Assembly: GCF_010994035.1 (NCBI RefSeq)
Contig: NZ_WIXN01000003.1
Location: 186,001-250,000, forward strand
Direction: 5' to 3'
DNA from: Virgibacillus aidingensis
GTDB taxonomy: Bacteria; Bacillota; Bacilli; Bacillales; Amphibacillaceae
Length of the DNA: 64,000 bases
Numbering within the stretch: position 1 is the first letter of the stretch; every line of letters starts with the position of its first letter. Shown here one piece after another: positions 44,730 through 52,624 of the stretch. The translations under genes and the position numbers were made by a program. Under the pieces are notes generated by a model. That model saw only the letters and a list, made by a program, of their open reading frames with translations, made no database searches and was not told the origin of the DNA.

Positions 44730-44747
44730 TGAATGAACCCTCATTCA
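44730..44747 (-). promoter_or_regulatory. FadR operator upstream of the fad operon
   Basis: Perfect palindrome TGAATGA-ACCC-TCATTCA, the arrangement known for the Bacillus FadR (YsiA) repressor of fatty-acid degradation. It lies 24 bp before the fadB start, where binding would block transcription until acyl-CoA releases the repressor. Confidence 0.88.
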
Positions 44748-44967
44748 TTTTTATTGCGAAAAATAAAGATAGTTTCCTATCCATCTATAACACTACTATA
44801 AATTATCCGACGATTTTTCGCAATAAATAAGAGGAAATATTTTAATAAACAAAAGGAAATAATTTTTAGTTCATGATCACCCCGCCAAAATTATTCGCTG
44901 GTAGCGAATTCCGAGGCTGGACTTGGCTAAATAAGACAACTAATTTATCATTTCCTTTACTATAGAA

Positions 44968-44998
44968 TAAGCAACCGCTCTGACTGCGATTGCTTCTC
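44968..44998 (-). terminator. Hairpin after the PCYCGC lipoprotein gene
   Basis: Stem GAAGCAATCGC / GCGGTTGCTT with a 7-base loop, read leftwards, but only TATTCT follows. A probable terminator of moderate strength. Confidence 0.5.
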
Positions 44999-45003
44999 TC
45001 CAT

Positions 45004-45498
45004 TTATCCTTTAGGCATTGGAGTCGGGGTGGGGCCAACTTTGTTTCCACTGTATTTTCTATCAATATATTCGCGAATCTCCTGCAGTGACGCACCTTCT
45101 TCATATTTGACAACTGTTTCTTCCACAGTTTCAATGCAAATGGCACAGCCGAATCCCATGTTGTCCAAAGCTGCAACATGCTCATTAAAGTCATCTACAA
45201 AACAGTGCCTGACATTTTCATGCCCATTACTTTCAAAACATCCGCAATAACACGGTATATAATCAAGCGTTTCGGAATACTCCATAGCCAATTCATAAGC
45301 TCCCTGGACACGCGGATCATCTACTTCATTCAAAAACTGCGCCATCATCGGTGACCATGCTTCTTTATCAAGATTAAAGGAAAGACCTTCCAGTGAGTCA
45401 TCTATTTGCAAATCACCTTCAACGGTTTTCGTTTGATCGTGGGAACATGCAGCGAGCATTATTATTAATGCGACAAGTATGAACATAAATTTCTTCAT
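45004..45498 (-). CDS. PCYCGC-motif lipoprotein of unknown function
   Basis: A 164-residue lipoprotein: lipobox MLAAC (C18), then a domain with PCYCGC (about 82-87), HENVRHCFVDDF and CAICIE. These cysteines mark the PCYCGC-motif family of bacilli. A metal- or heme-binding role has been suggested for such clusters but is not established. The tail TPTPMP is proline-rich. It is divergent from the zinc operon, sharing the intergenic region that holds the Zur box, so zinc-related regulation is possible. Confidence 0.85.
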   Translation of the reverse strand: MKKFMFILVALIIMLAACSHDQTKTVEGDLQIDDSLEGLSFNLDKEAWSPMMAQFLNEVDDPRVQGAYELAMEYSETLDYIPCYCGCFESNGHENVRHCFVDDFNEHVAALDNMGFGCAICIETVEETVVKYEEGASLQEIREYIDRKYSGNKVGPTPTPMPKG

Positions 45499-45713
45499 TA
45501 AAAAGAGCTCCCTTTTATGTGATTTCCTCTATTATACTATCGGTTTAAAATTTATTAAGTGGCAAAAATCACTTCATTTAGGTCTTGCGGAGATTTTTTC
45601 TTGTGAGATGGGGCAAGCAGTTTTTTCAAATCTTTCATAGTAAGTTTGTGCCTTTCCTATATTTTTTCGGTTTTCATGAGTAAAAGGAAATTTCTAAATC
45701 ATAACCATTCCTA

Positions 45714-45742
45714 TTTACAAATCGTAATCATTCCGATATAAT
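45714..45742 (+). promoter_or_regulatory. Zur-controlled promoter of adcA
   Basis: TTTACA (45714-45719), 17 bp, TATAAT (45737-45742). The spacer contains TCGTAATCATTCCGA (45722-45736), a 7-1-7 inverted repeat with one mismatch matching the Bacillus Zur-box pattern. Bound Zur would cover the promoter when zinc is plentiful. A further AT-rich half-like copy lies at about 45697-45712. Confidence 0.85.
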
Positions 45743-45777
45743 ACGAGAATACTAGTTAACTATTCGGGGTGACCATA

Positions 45778-46725
45778 TTGAAATTATTTAAACTTATCTT
45801 TTTGTTGCTTATTACAGGAACTCTAATGATTGGATGTACACAAGACAACGAAGCATCTACAACCAATAATGATGCAATGACTATATATACAACAATTTAC
45901 CCAATTCAATATGCGGCTGAACGGATTGGAGGAAAGACCGTGCAAGCTGCATCCGTGATTCCTCCGGGGGTTGATGCACACACCTATGAACCTGCTACAC
46001 AAGATATGACCAAAATTGCCGATGGGGATGCATTTTTTTATTTAGGTTCGGGTATGGAAGCTTTTGCCGAAACAGCTGCAAGTGCACTGGAATCTCAGGA
46101 CACTGTGCTAATTGAACTGGGGCAGCACGAGGAAATATTCCATACGGAAAACGGAACGGAGCACAATCACGAAGATCATGACCATCACGATCATGATCAC
46201 GGTGACCATAATCCGCATATTTGGATTGATCCGCTCAGAATGCTGGATATGACAGCAGTAATTAAAGAAGAATTGATTTCATTGAATCCGGAGCATGAAG
46301 CTCTGTATGAAGAAAATTATGCAGCATTGGAACAGGACCTTAAGGAACTGCATGATGCATACAAAGCTGTTTTAGATGAGAAAACCAACAAACGTATTCT
46401 CGTTTCCCATGCTGCCTTTGGTTATTGGGAGAGCCGATATGGGATTGAACAAATTTCCATTCACGGTCTTTCCACCAGCAATGAACCCTCGCAAAAAGAA
46501 TTGACTGAAATAATTCATACGGCGGAAGAATATAATATGGATTATATTATTTTCGAACAAAACGTTTCAACACGTGTGGCTGAAATCATTCAGGAGCAAA
46601 TTGGCGCAGAAAGTTTAATCATTCATAATTTATCCGTATTAACAGATGAAGATATAGAAGCAGATGAAGATTATCTTACTATCATGGAGAAAAATTTAGA
46701 AACATTGGATCAGGCAACAAAATAG
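45778..46725 (+). CDS. adcA: Zinc ABC transporter, substrate-binding lipoprotein AdcA/ZnuA
   Basis: A 315-residue lipoprotein of the cluster A-1 metal-binding family. Signal peptide with lipobox LMIGC. Metal ligands are expected in PPGVDAHTYEP, HNPHIWIDP and VSHAAFGYW. A histidine-rich loop (HEDHDHHDHDHGDHNPH at about 130-147) marks zinc rather than manganese. The start is a TTG at 45778 with GGGGTG upstream. The Zur-box promoter and the following adcC-adcB-zur genes support zinc uptake. Confidence 0.94.
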   Translation: MKLFKLIFLLLITGTLMIGCTQDNEASTTNNDAMTIYTTIYPIQYAAERIGGKTVQAASVIPPGVDAHTYEPATQDMTKIADGDAFFYLGSGMEAFAETAASALESQDTVLIELGQHEEIFHTENGTEHNHEDHDHHDHDHGDHNPHIWIDPLRMLDMTAVIKEELISLNPEHEALYEENYAALEQDLKELHDAYKAVLDEKTNKRILVSHAAFGYWESRYGIEQISIHGLSTSNEPSQKELTEIIHTAEEYNMDYIIFEQNVSTRVAEIIQEQIGAESLIIHNLSVLTDEDIEADEDYLTIMEKNLETLDQATK

Positions 46726-47215
46726 GAACAAAAGATTATTATGCTTCATATTGTTTGCATTTGAAATATGCTTAATACTGGAGGTTTGCAGTACGGGGTG
46801 AAGGAGCAGTGCATCCTTACCAGATTCTATTCTGCTTCCGGGCGATTAACAGGATTGGCCGATCGATTTGGGAGAGCTCCCGATCGAATGAGCAGGCTGG
46901 TCGATCGATTTGGCTGGATTCTCGATCGAATGAGCAGGATTGCCGATCGATTTGGCTGGGTTCCCGATCGAATGAGCAGGCTTGCCGATCGATTTGGGGG
47001 AGCTCCCGATCGAATGGGCAGGCTTGCCGATCGATTTGGCTGGGTTCCCGATCGATTTGACGCGATTGCCGATCGATTTGACGCGATTGCCGATCGATTT
47101 GATGCAATTCCCGATTGATTTGACGCGATTGCCGATCGATTTGCCCGGTTGGCAGATCGGCTGAAAGACGCCTTCGGGTGATTTACCACTTTGCTTTTAG
47201 AAAGGGGCCGCGATA
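46726..47215 (+). other. 490-bp adcA-adcC intergenic region dominated by a tandem array
   Basis: Between two zinc-transport genes in one operon, with no terminator after adcA. Most of it is the 21-bp array at 46860-47159. A potential frame from 46798 (GTG, with GGAGG 13 bp upstream) runs through the array to 47118 as a repetitive ADRFG/PDRM peptide. Because the other plus frames and both minus frames are also open, coding is not shown. The last 50 bp carry the AAAGGGG site of adcC. Confidence 0.7.
46860..47159. repeat. 15-unit, exact 21-bp tandem array with a CGATCG core
   Basis: CGATCG recurs at 46860, 46881, 46902, 46923, 46944, 46965, 46986, 47007, 47028, 47049, 47070, 47091 and 47133. 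Degenerate forms sit at 47112 (CGATTG) and 47154 (AGATCG). Spacing is always 21 bp. The first ten units alternate between two types (followed by ATTTGG or by AATGAGCAGG), a 42-bp super-period. The later ones are uniform (ATTTGACGCGATTGC). All are in the adcA-adcC spacer. Confidence 0.95.
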
Positions 47216-47968
47216 ATGTCAGAACCTGTTGTTTCCATGCGCCAAATTACGCATGCTTACGATCAAAAAAAAGTATTAAATAACGTAAATTTTGAAATTC
47301 CCAGAGGAGCTTTTATGGGACTGGTCGGGCCGAACGGCGGTGGTAAAACCACTCTCATCCGTATTCTGCTCGGACTTTTAAAACCGAATGAAGGATCGAT
47401 AAAGCTGTTCAATCAGCCGATTCATAAATTTAAACAATGGAATAAGATTGGATTTGTATCCCAGAAGGCCAATACATTCAATAGAGGGTTTCCCGCTACG
47501 GCATTCGAGGTTGTCTCCATGGGATTGACAGCTAAAATTGGTTATCTGCGTTTTTTTAACAAACAGCATAAAACGTTGGTTTTACAGGCACTGGATCAGG
47601 TCGGCATGCTGGATTACGCTTATGAAAATGTCGGGAATTTATCCGGCGGACAGCAGCAGCGCATCTTTATTGCCAGATCCCTTGTTAATGATCCGGAACT
47701 GCTGATTCTGGATGAGCCTACTGTCGGGGTGGATTATGAGAATGTTCAGCGGTTTTATGACCTATTGCATCAATTAAATGATAAACAAATTACTTTACTG
47801 CTGGTGACACATGACACAGGAACGATGACCGAGCACGCGACAGACATAGTCTGTCTGAATCAAACATTGCATTTTCACGGGAAACCGGAAGAGTACACCT
47901 CTCTTTCTAAAGAAGATCTCTCCAGGTTTTACGGCCATCCGGTAAACATCGTCACGCATAATCATTAA
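47216..47968 (+). CDS. adcC: Zinc ABC transporter ATPase AdcC/ZnuC
   Basis: A 250-residue ATPase with Walker A GPNGGGKTT, signature LSGGQQQR, Walker B LLILDEPT and VTHDTGT switch. Of the cluster A-1 metal-importer type. The start has AAAGGGG 8 bp upstream. It lies between adcA (490 bp before, across the repeat array) and adcB (16 bp after). Confidence 0.94.
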   Translation: MSEPVVSMRQITHAYDQKKVLNNVNFEIPRGAFMGLVGPNGGGKTTLIRILLGLLKPNEGSIKLFNQPIHKFKQWNKIGFVSQKANTFNRGFPATAFEVVSMGLTAKIGYLRFFNKQHKTLVLQALDQVGMLDYAYENVGNLSGGQQQRIFIARSLVNDPELLILDEPTVGVDYENVQRFYDLLHQLNDKQITLLLVTHDTGTMTEHATDIVCLNQTLHFHGKPEEYTSLSKEDLSRFYGHPVNIVTHNH

Positions 47969-47984
47969 TGATGGAGGAAGCCTT

Positions 47985-48857
47985 ATGCTAGCAGATTTTT
48001 TTGAATATGATTTTTTACGGCATACATTTTTCACAGGAATATTAATAGGCATTATCGCCCCATTGCTCGGGACATTCATTGTTGTCAGAAGGCTTTCCTT
48101 AATCGCAGATGCCCTTTCCCACGTCACATTGGCAGGGATCGCTTTTGGCATGCTGCTTGAAAAAAGACTTGGTTTTGTCTTGCTCAGTCCTTTATACAGC
48201 GGAATGGCTTTTTCGGTCCTGGGATCCATTTTAATTGAAAAGCTCCGATCGGTTTATAAATCCTACCAGGAAATAGCAATTCCGATTATCTTATCCGGCG
48301 GAGTGGGACTGACGGTTATTTTTATATCCTTGGCGGACGGATTTAATAGAGACCTGATGAACTATTTATTCGGCTCTGTATCAGCGGTCAGCCAGCAGGA
48401 TTTTTACACAATCGCAGGAATTTCGATATTGATTATAGCAGTCGTAGCGCTGTTTTATAAGGAATTATTAACTTTATCCTTTGATGAAGAGCATGCAACG
48501 ACATCCGGCATTCATGCAAAACGGATTCATCTATTATTTATCGTGCTGACCGCCCTTGTCATTGCAGCATCCATCCAGATCGTTGGTGTGCTTTTAGTTT
48601 CTGCATTAATGACCCTGCCGGTGGCAGCCAGCATGCGTTTGGCAAAAGGGTTTAAACAAATGCTGTTTTTATCTGTTGTTTTTGGAGAAATAGCTGTTAT
48701 CATAGGATTAATAGGCGGGTATTATTTAAACATTCCGCCGGGCGGAACTATTGTTATGACGGCAATCATGATTTTGCTGCTTTCTATCGGAGTAAAGCGA
48801 TTTTCTTTTAGATATAAGAAAGCGGGTGAAACTAATGGATACGAAGGAAGCAATTAA
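47985..48857 (+). CDS. adcB: Zinc ABC transporter permease AdcB/ZnuB
   Basis: A 290-residue metal-importer permease with eight or so membrane segments, including LGTFIVVRRLSLIADALSHV, the conserved region of this family, and SIQIVGVLLVSALMTLPVA. A GGAGG site precedes the start, and its end overlaps zur by 23 bp. It forms the channel for zinc with AdcA and AdcC. Confidence 0.94.
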   Translation: MLADFFEYDFLRHTFFTGILIGIIAPLLGTFIVVRRLSLIADALSHVTLAGIAFGMLLEKRLGFVLLSPLYSGMAFSVLGSILIEKLRSVYKSYQEIAIPIILSGGVGLTVIFISLADGFNRDLMNYLFGSVSAVSQQDFYTIAGISILIIAVVALFYKELLTLSFDEEHATTSGIHAKRIHLLFIVLTALVIAASIQIVGVLLVSALMTLPVAASMRLAKGFKQMLFLSVVFGEIAVIIGLIGGYYLNIPPGGTIVMTAIMILLLSIGVKRFSFRYKKAGETNGYEGSN

Positions 48858-49248
48858 TCTTCTCAAGGAAAAAGGCTATAAAACAACCGGAAGAAGAAAA
48901 GAAATTCTAAAATATTTCGAAATAGAAGATGGCTATCGGACTGCAAAGGATTTAATTACACACCTCGAAGCAAGTTATGATTCCATCAGTTTTGATACCA
49001 TTTACCGGAATCTGCACCTTTACAGTGAGCACGGGATATTGGAAACAACCGAGCTGAACGGGGAAAAACATTTTCGAATGAATTGCACTCACCATCACCA
49101 TCATCATTTTATATGCAAGGATTGCGGTAAAACAAAAGAAATCGACGTTTGTCCGATGGATGAAGTGGAAAGTTCATTGAAAAACTATGCGATTGAAGGA
49201 CATAAGTTTGAGATTTATGGGTTATGCCCGGTTTGTCAGATGGCATGA
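48835..49248 (+). CDS. zur: Zinc-responsive repressor Zur (Fur family)
   Basis: A 137-residue Fur-family regulator. The winged helix is at about 12-80 (YKTTGRRKEIL, SFDTIYRNLHLY). The metal region includes CTHHHHHHFICKDCGKT and the second CxxC CPVC near the end, together the structural zinc site. Co-transcription with adcCB and the Zur box at adcA argue for Zur over Fur or PerR. The start at 48835 lies within adcB; the site GGGTG is modest. Confidence 0.94.
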   Translation: MDTKEAINLLKEKGYKTTGRRKEILKYFEIEDGYRTAKDLITHLEASYDSISFDTIYRNLHLYSEHGILETTELNGEKHFRMNCTHHHHHHFICKDCGKTKEIDVCPMDEVESSLKNYAIEGHKFEIYGLCPVCQMA

Positions 49249-49659
49249 TTTGTTTCAACAGGTATGCAAGAAGAAAGAAGGGCTGCAGGCCGGGTTTGGT
49301 CTGTCAGCTCTTTTGTGTTGTTCCTGCTACCGGCAATATGGTCTGCCTGCAATAAAGCGGTAGTGGAGAGAAAATTACAAGAGAAATACAGCATGTGTAT
49401 GGATATCCGGGAAACTAAACAGCCAAGCCGAGCCTTAGCTGCCTTATCCCGGCACATGTCCTTTTTCCCTTGTCCTCCCTCCGTGTATGAACGTACTTTC
49501 ATCCGTGTATGAACGTACTTTTTTGAAAGGAAGCCCAGTTGCTTTTAACTCTCTCTCATTCATCTTATAACGAACCTTCCAATCATGTATTACATCCCGG
49601 ACAAGCCAAAAATAGCATACAGAATTTAAATCCCGCATGCTATTAAAAATCCGCTGCTT
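49249..49659. other. Gene-free region between zur and the VLRF1-type gene
   Basis: About 410 bp. It contains a tandem 22-bp repeat (49480-49521) and several frames without ribosome-binding sites. No clear terminator after zur was seen. Confidence 0.5.
49480..49521. repeat. Two adjacent 22-bp direct repeats
   Basis: TCCGTGTATGAACGTACTTT occurs at 49480-49499 and again at 49502-49521, with only CA between. Confidence 0.9.
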
Positions 49660-50469
49660 TTAGCCAAACACTTCTTCCAAAACCTTTGACTCTTCATGAT
49701 CAAGCATATTCTTTTGTATCATAGCGTCAACAGGCTTGTTCATTTGGTTCTTTAATTCTTTGGAAGCATCTGCCTCTCCCACTACATATATCTTTTCCCA
49801 ATTATTATCTTTGGCCCGTTTATCCAGCTTTGGAGCAATTTTTTTATACCAGCGCTGCTGATTTGCTTCAAACCGGTCAGCAAAATTATCTTTCTGCAGA
49901 TTCGTTCTCCCGGGGCCAAATGGTGATGAATTCCCTTTTCTCGGTCCGAGTTTTTCCCGCCAGTCAGCTGTGTCCAGATCGAGTTCATAGGAGGCTGTAT
50001 CCTGAATTTCATTTAAATAGGAATCAATGATTTTTACCTCATTCTGCTGTACTAGAATAATACCTGATTTTGGATATTTTTCCCGCAGTTCATACAATTG
50101 GTCCAGCACCGGTGTTTCCTGCCAGTAAAATTTCGTTTCCAGACGCATTTGTACGCGATCAGCAAACCAGACTTCTTCGTCTGCTGTTGCAATAATGATG
50201 ACACCACGGCGAAATTCCTGTTCATTTCCTTGTATAAACCGTTTCACTTTTTCTTTTACTGCCTGAAAATGTTCATATTCCTCTTTATTCTTATCTTCCT
50301 TCAAGTATTGCTCAAAATTTCTCATTCCATTTTTAAAATGTATTTTCCATTCACCGCCCTGTTGATCGGGGTCTGACGGATCGGTGTTTAAGTACATGGT
50401 AAAAACTTTACTCGCTCCATCCCTGCGCACTTTTTCCAAATCCTTCAGCTTTTTATGCAAGTCCATCAT
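49660..50469 (-). CDS. VLRF1-family aeRF1-type release-factor homologue
   Basis: A 269-residue cytoplasmic protein. The central part (about 85-150) has the archaeo-eukaryotic release-factor-like fold (RRGVIIIATADEEVWF, SGIILVQQNEVKIIDSYLNE). The C-terminal part (WYKKIAPKLDKRAKDN, KIYVVGEADASKELKNQM) is typical of bacterial VLRF1/baeRF proteins, which in relatives act on stalled ribosomes. No GGQ tripeptide is seen; hydrolysis would need other residues. The start has AGGAGG 11 bp upstream. The assignment is from pattern memory, so moderate. Confidence 0.7.
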   Translation of the reverse strand: MMDLHKKLKDLEKVRRDGASKVFTMYLNTDPSDPDQQGGEWKIHFKNGMRNFEQYLKEDKNKEEYEHFQAVKEKVKRFIQGNEQEFRRGVIIIATADEEVWFADRVQMRLETKFYWQETPVLDQLYELREKYPKSGIILVQQNEVKIIDSYLNEIQDTASYELDLDTADWREKLGPRKGNSSPFGPGRTNLQKDNFADRFEANQQRWYKKIAPKLDKRAKDNNWEKIYVVGEADASKELKNQMNKPVDAMIQKNMLDHEESKVLEEVFG

Positions 50470-50548
50470 TTAATGGAACGCCTCCTTATAGGTATAATCT
50501 TTTATTAATATTTAACCTATATTTTGCGGCAGTAAACATAGCAGCTGA

Positions 50549-50863
50549 TTAAGAAACCAGCCTCAATCCTACGGCAGCACTAAGAATAAAGCTGATAAAT
50601 AATAGTCTTTTCCAATCCTTGGATTCCCCCAGAAAAATCATGCCAACGAGGGCGCTTCCCACGGTACCCATTCCTGTCCAGACCGCGTAAGCAGTACTCA
50701 TGGGAATAGACTGCATGGCAATGGATAATAATATAAAACTTATGATAAAGCCGCCTGCCATGATACTGAAAGAAGCGAGATTCCTGTGCCTGTTTAATCG
50801 GTCAATCCCCATAACGCCAATCACTTCCGTAAGGCCTGCCGTAATAAGAATCATCCAATCCAT
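50549..50863 (-). CDS. ykkD: SMR-family exporter subunit (YkkD-like, guanidinium)
   Basis: A 104-residue four-helix small multidrug resistance protein with the membrane glutamate in the first helix (LTEVIGVMG) and PMSTAYAVWTGMG. It overlaps the preceding SMR gene by one base (TGATG), so the two form a heteromeric pair. The operon starts with a guanidine-I riboswitch, so guanidinium export is the likely role (established for related Gdx proteins). Confidence 0.88.
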   Translation of the reverse strand: MDWMILITAGLTEVIGVMGIDRLNRHRNLASFSIMAGGFIISFILLSIAMQSIPMSTAYAVWTGMGTVGSALVGMIFLGESKDWKRLLFISFILSAAVGLRLVS

Positions 50864-51204
50864 CAGCCTAAACCTCCCTTCTTCTCTGCAGCCGGTGTGA
50901 CTGTTTTCAAGCCAAATACGCCAGTTACCAATAAAGCAATGAGAAGAATTTTAGCTAATTGAAATGGTTCCCCAAAAATAAAGATTTCCACGATGACTGT
51001 ACCCGCTGTACCAAGTCCGGCAAAAACGGCATAGGCAGTACCTACCGGCAGTCTGCTTGAAGCCATAATGAGAAAATGGAAGCTCACGTAGATACAAATA
51101 CCTGTTAAGATCCAGGTAAACACATTATAGGCATGACTCAGCCCAACAACCCAGCCAACTTCAAAGGCAGCTGCCAAAAAAATCATATTCCAGTATTTAT
51201 TCAT
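50863..51204 (-). CDS. ykkC: SMR-family exporter subunit (YkkC-like, guanidinium)
   Basis: A 113-residue four-helix SMR protein with the active-site region FLAAAFEVGWVVGLS (glutamate in helix 1) and LPVGTAYAVFAGLG. It ends with a Lys/Gly-rich tail. The start at 51204 has GGAG 9 bp upstream, about 70 bp after the riboswitch terminator. It pairs with the SMR gene directly downstream. Confidence 0.9.
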   Translation of the reverse strand: MNKYWNMIFLAAAFEVGWVVGLSHAYNVFTWILTGICIYVSFHFLIMASSRLPVGTAYAVFAGLGTAGTVIVEIFIFGEPFQLAKILLIALLVTGVFGLKTVTPAAEKKGGLG

Positions 51205-51274
51205 TTTCAATCACTCCTGTACTTTGGTAACCAAGACCTTTTTTATGAATCAGTATTCTCTTTTACAGCAAATT

Positions 51275-51390
51275 AAAAAGCCCGGAAAGATACCAAAATG
51301 ATATCCTCCCGGGCTTTTATCCCTCCGTGTACACATACGTGTGTTTTCTCTCGGACCTGACCAACTTGCATTGCGGAACCCTAGAAAACT
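51275..51390 (-). promoter_or_regulatory. Guanidine-I (ykkC) riboswitch with terminator
   Basis: On the minus strand the conserved ykkC blocks follow in order: TCTAGGGTTCCGCA, GGTCAGGTCCGAGAGAAA, ACACGGAGGGATAAAAGCCC, then a hairpin with CCCGGGAGG / CTTTCCGGG and TTTTT (51275-51316). In this class guanidinium binding prevents the terminator and turns on the exporter genes. Confidence 0.95.
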
Positions 51391-51418
51391 TTTTTAGCTG
51401 ATGTTTATTATAAATGTT

Positions 51419-52624
51419 CTATGAATCATGGTCAACTGCTTCAACCTTTTCTTTCAATGCCTTTTCTATTTTCCAAATTTCTTTTTTTAATTGATTTGCT
51501 TCGTTTTCACCTACATCCGCATTTCCATATCTGACTCTTTCATAAATAGTAAAATCAGCTTCAAGACCAATTCTTTCCATCCAGTCCTCCACTGTTTCAA
51601 ATTGCTTTCTTCCCATTTTATATTTGGCAGCTGTCCTTTCAAATTGATACACCATTTTTCTCACAGGATGGGCAGGCTTTTGGGAAAGCTTTTTTCTCCA
51701 CCGGCTGATGATGGAAGCGGATTTGTCTATCTTGAGTTCCGCGCTGGTGTAGGCATCGTATTCCTGCTGTTCTTCTTTGTTAAAACGGTTATAACGATTT
51801 TTCCATACCCAGAATATCAATAAAGCCAGGAATAGCAGGGAGACGGCTATTACTACATATGGAGCAACTATCTCAATAAATGATGGCCCCTCCAATTGAC
51901 TCCAATTTTCAGCAGGATTTTCTCCTGCAACCCCTTCTTCCAGTTCCCCAGGCTTTATTTCCTCTGGTTCCGCAAAACTAAAAAGCTGTGCAAAGCTTGC
52001 AATCATACCGGAGATGACATCCAATATTCCATGAAAGGCAAATACAATAACAAATCTGATTCCTTCATACAACAGGAAAAATAGCCCTGCCCCTCCTGCC
52101 AGCAAACCGATAAAATATACAGGCAGTTTGCTGTCAAGCTGTTTACGCTCCCTTTTATGGACGACAGCCAAGTGGCTGGCAATGTATCCCAAAATAACAA
52201 TGGCAAACAGCAGTAAAGGGTAAATTATAATTCTCGTATCCTGGATTAATATACTATTAATTGCCATAAGACCGAGAGCAATAATAATATAATTGTTTTC
52301 CCTGCTGATCGCTTCTTCATTACGTATATTTATATATCGCCAGACAAATGCACCTGTAAAAATAATGGATAAAATGAGCGGGTAATCCAGTACAAAGAAA
52401 GCAATGAAAAGAAAAGGTGCGGTGAATATATACCATAAGTAACTCAGCGTATACCTGGCAATTATACTAAAGATAATACAAACAACAATTGCAATAATAA
52501 TATAACTCCCGTAAGGCACCCACATAAAGCGATGATGGAGAAAGGGAAGGAAAAGCAAAAATAAAATGATCGTTTCACTTATAAAATGATAGGCATAAGT
52601 TAAAATCGGATGATTATTTCGCAT
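51419..52624 (-). CDS. DUF4129-type membrane protein of a MoxR/DUF58 operon
   Basis: A 401-residue membrane protein. About eight hydrophobic segments cover 1-220, then a linker (EPEEIKPGELEEGVAGENPA), one more segment (about 255-275) and a soluble C-terminal DUF4129-like domain with PVRKMVYQFERTAAKYKMGR and VRYGN. Relatives carry a transglutaminase domain between the membrane parts; here only a 40-residue linker is present. It overlaps the DUF58 gene by 11 bp. Function unknown. Confidence 0.78.
   Translation of the reverse strand: MRNNHPILTYAYHFISETIILFLLFLPFLHHRFMWVPYGSYIIIAIVVCIIFSIIARYTLSYLWYIFTAPFLFIAFFVLDYPLILSIIFTGAFVWRYINIRNEEAISRENNYIIIALGLMAINSILIQDTRIIIYPLLLFAIVILGYIASHLAVVHKRERKQLDSKLPVYFIGLLAGGAGLFFLLYEGIRFVIVFAFHGILDVISGMIASFAQLFSFAEPEEIKPGELEEGVAGENPAENWSQLEGPSFIEIVAPYVVIAVSLLFLALLIFWVWKNRYNRFNKEEQQEYDAYTSAELKIDKSASIISRWRKKLSQKPAHPVRKMVYQFERTAAKYKMGRKQFETVEDWMERIGLEADFTIYERVRYGNADVGENEANQLKKEIWKIEKALKEKVEAVDHDS

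Noticed and set aside
46860-47159. CRISPR array
   Set aside because: The 21-bp units are contiguous and similar throughout, with no unique spacers of constant length and no cas genes nearby.
46982-47189. Other open frames in the CGATCG array (PIDL-type on plus, NRSA-type on minus)
   Set aside because: They are by-products of a stop-free repeat whose period is a multiple of three.
49264-49638. Overlapping frames on both strands around the 22-bp tandem repeat
   Set aside because: None has a ribosome-binding site and they overlap each other; the repeat itself creates open frames.
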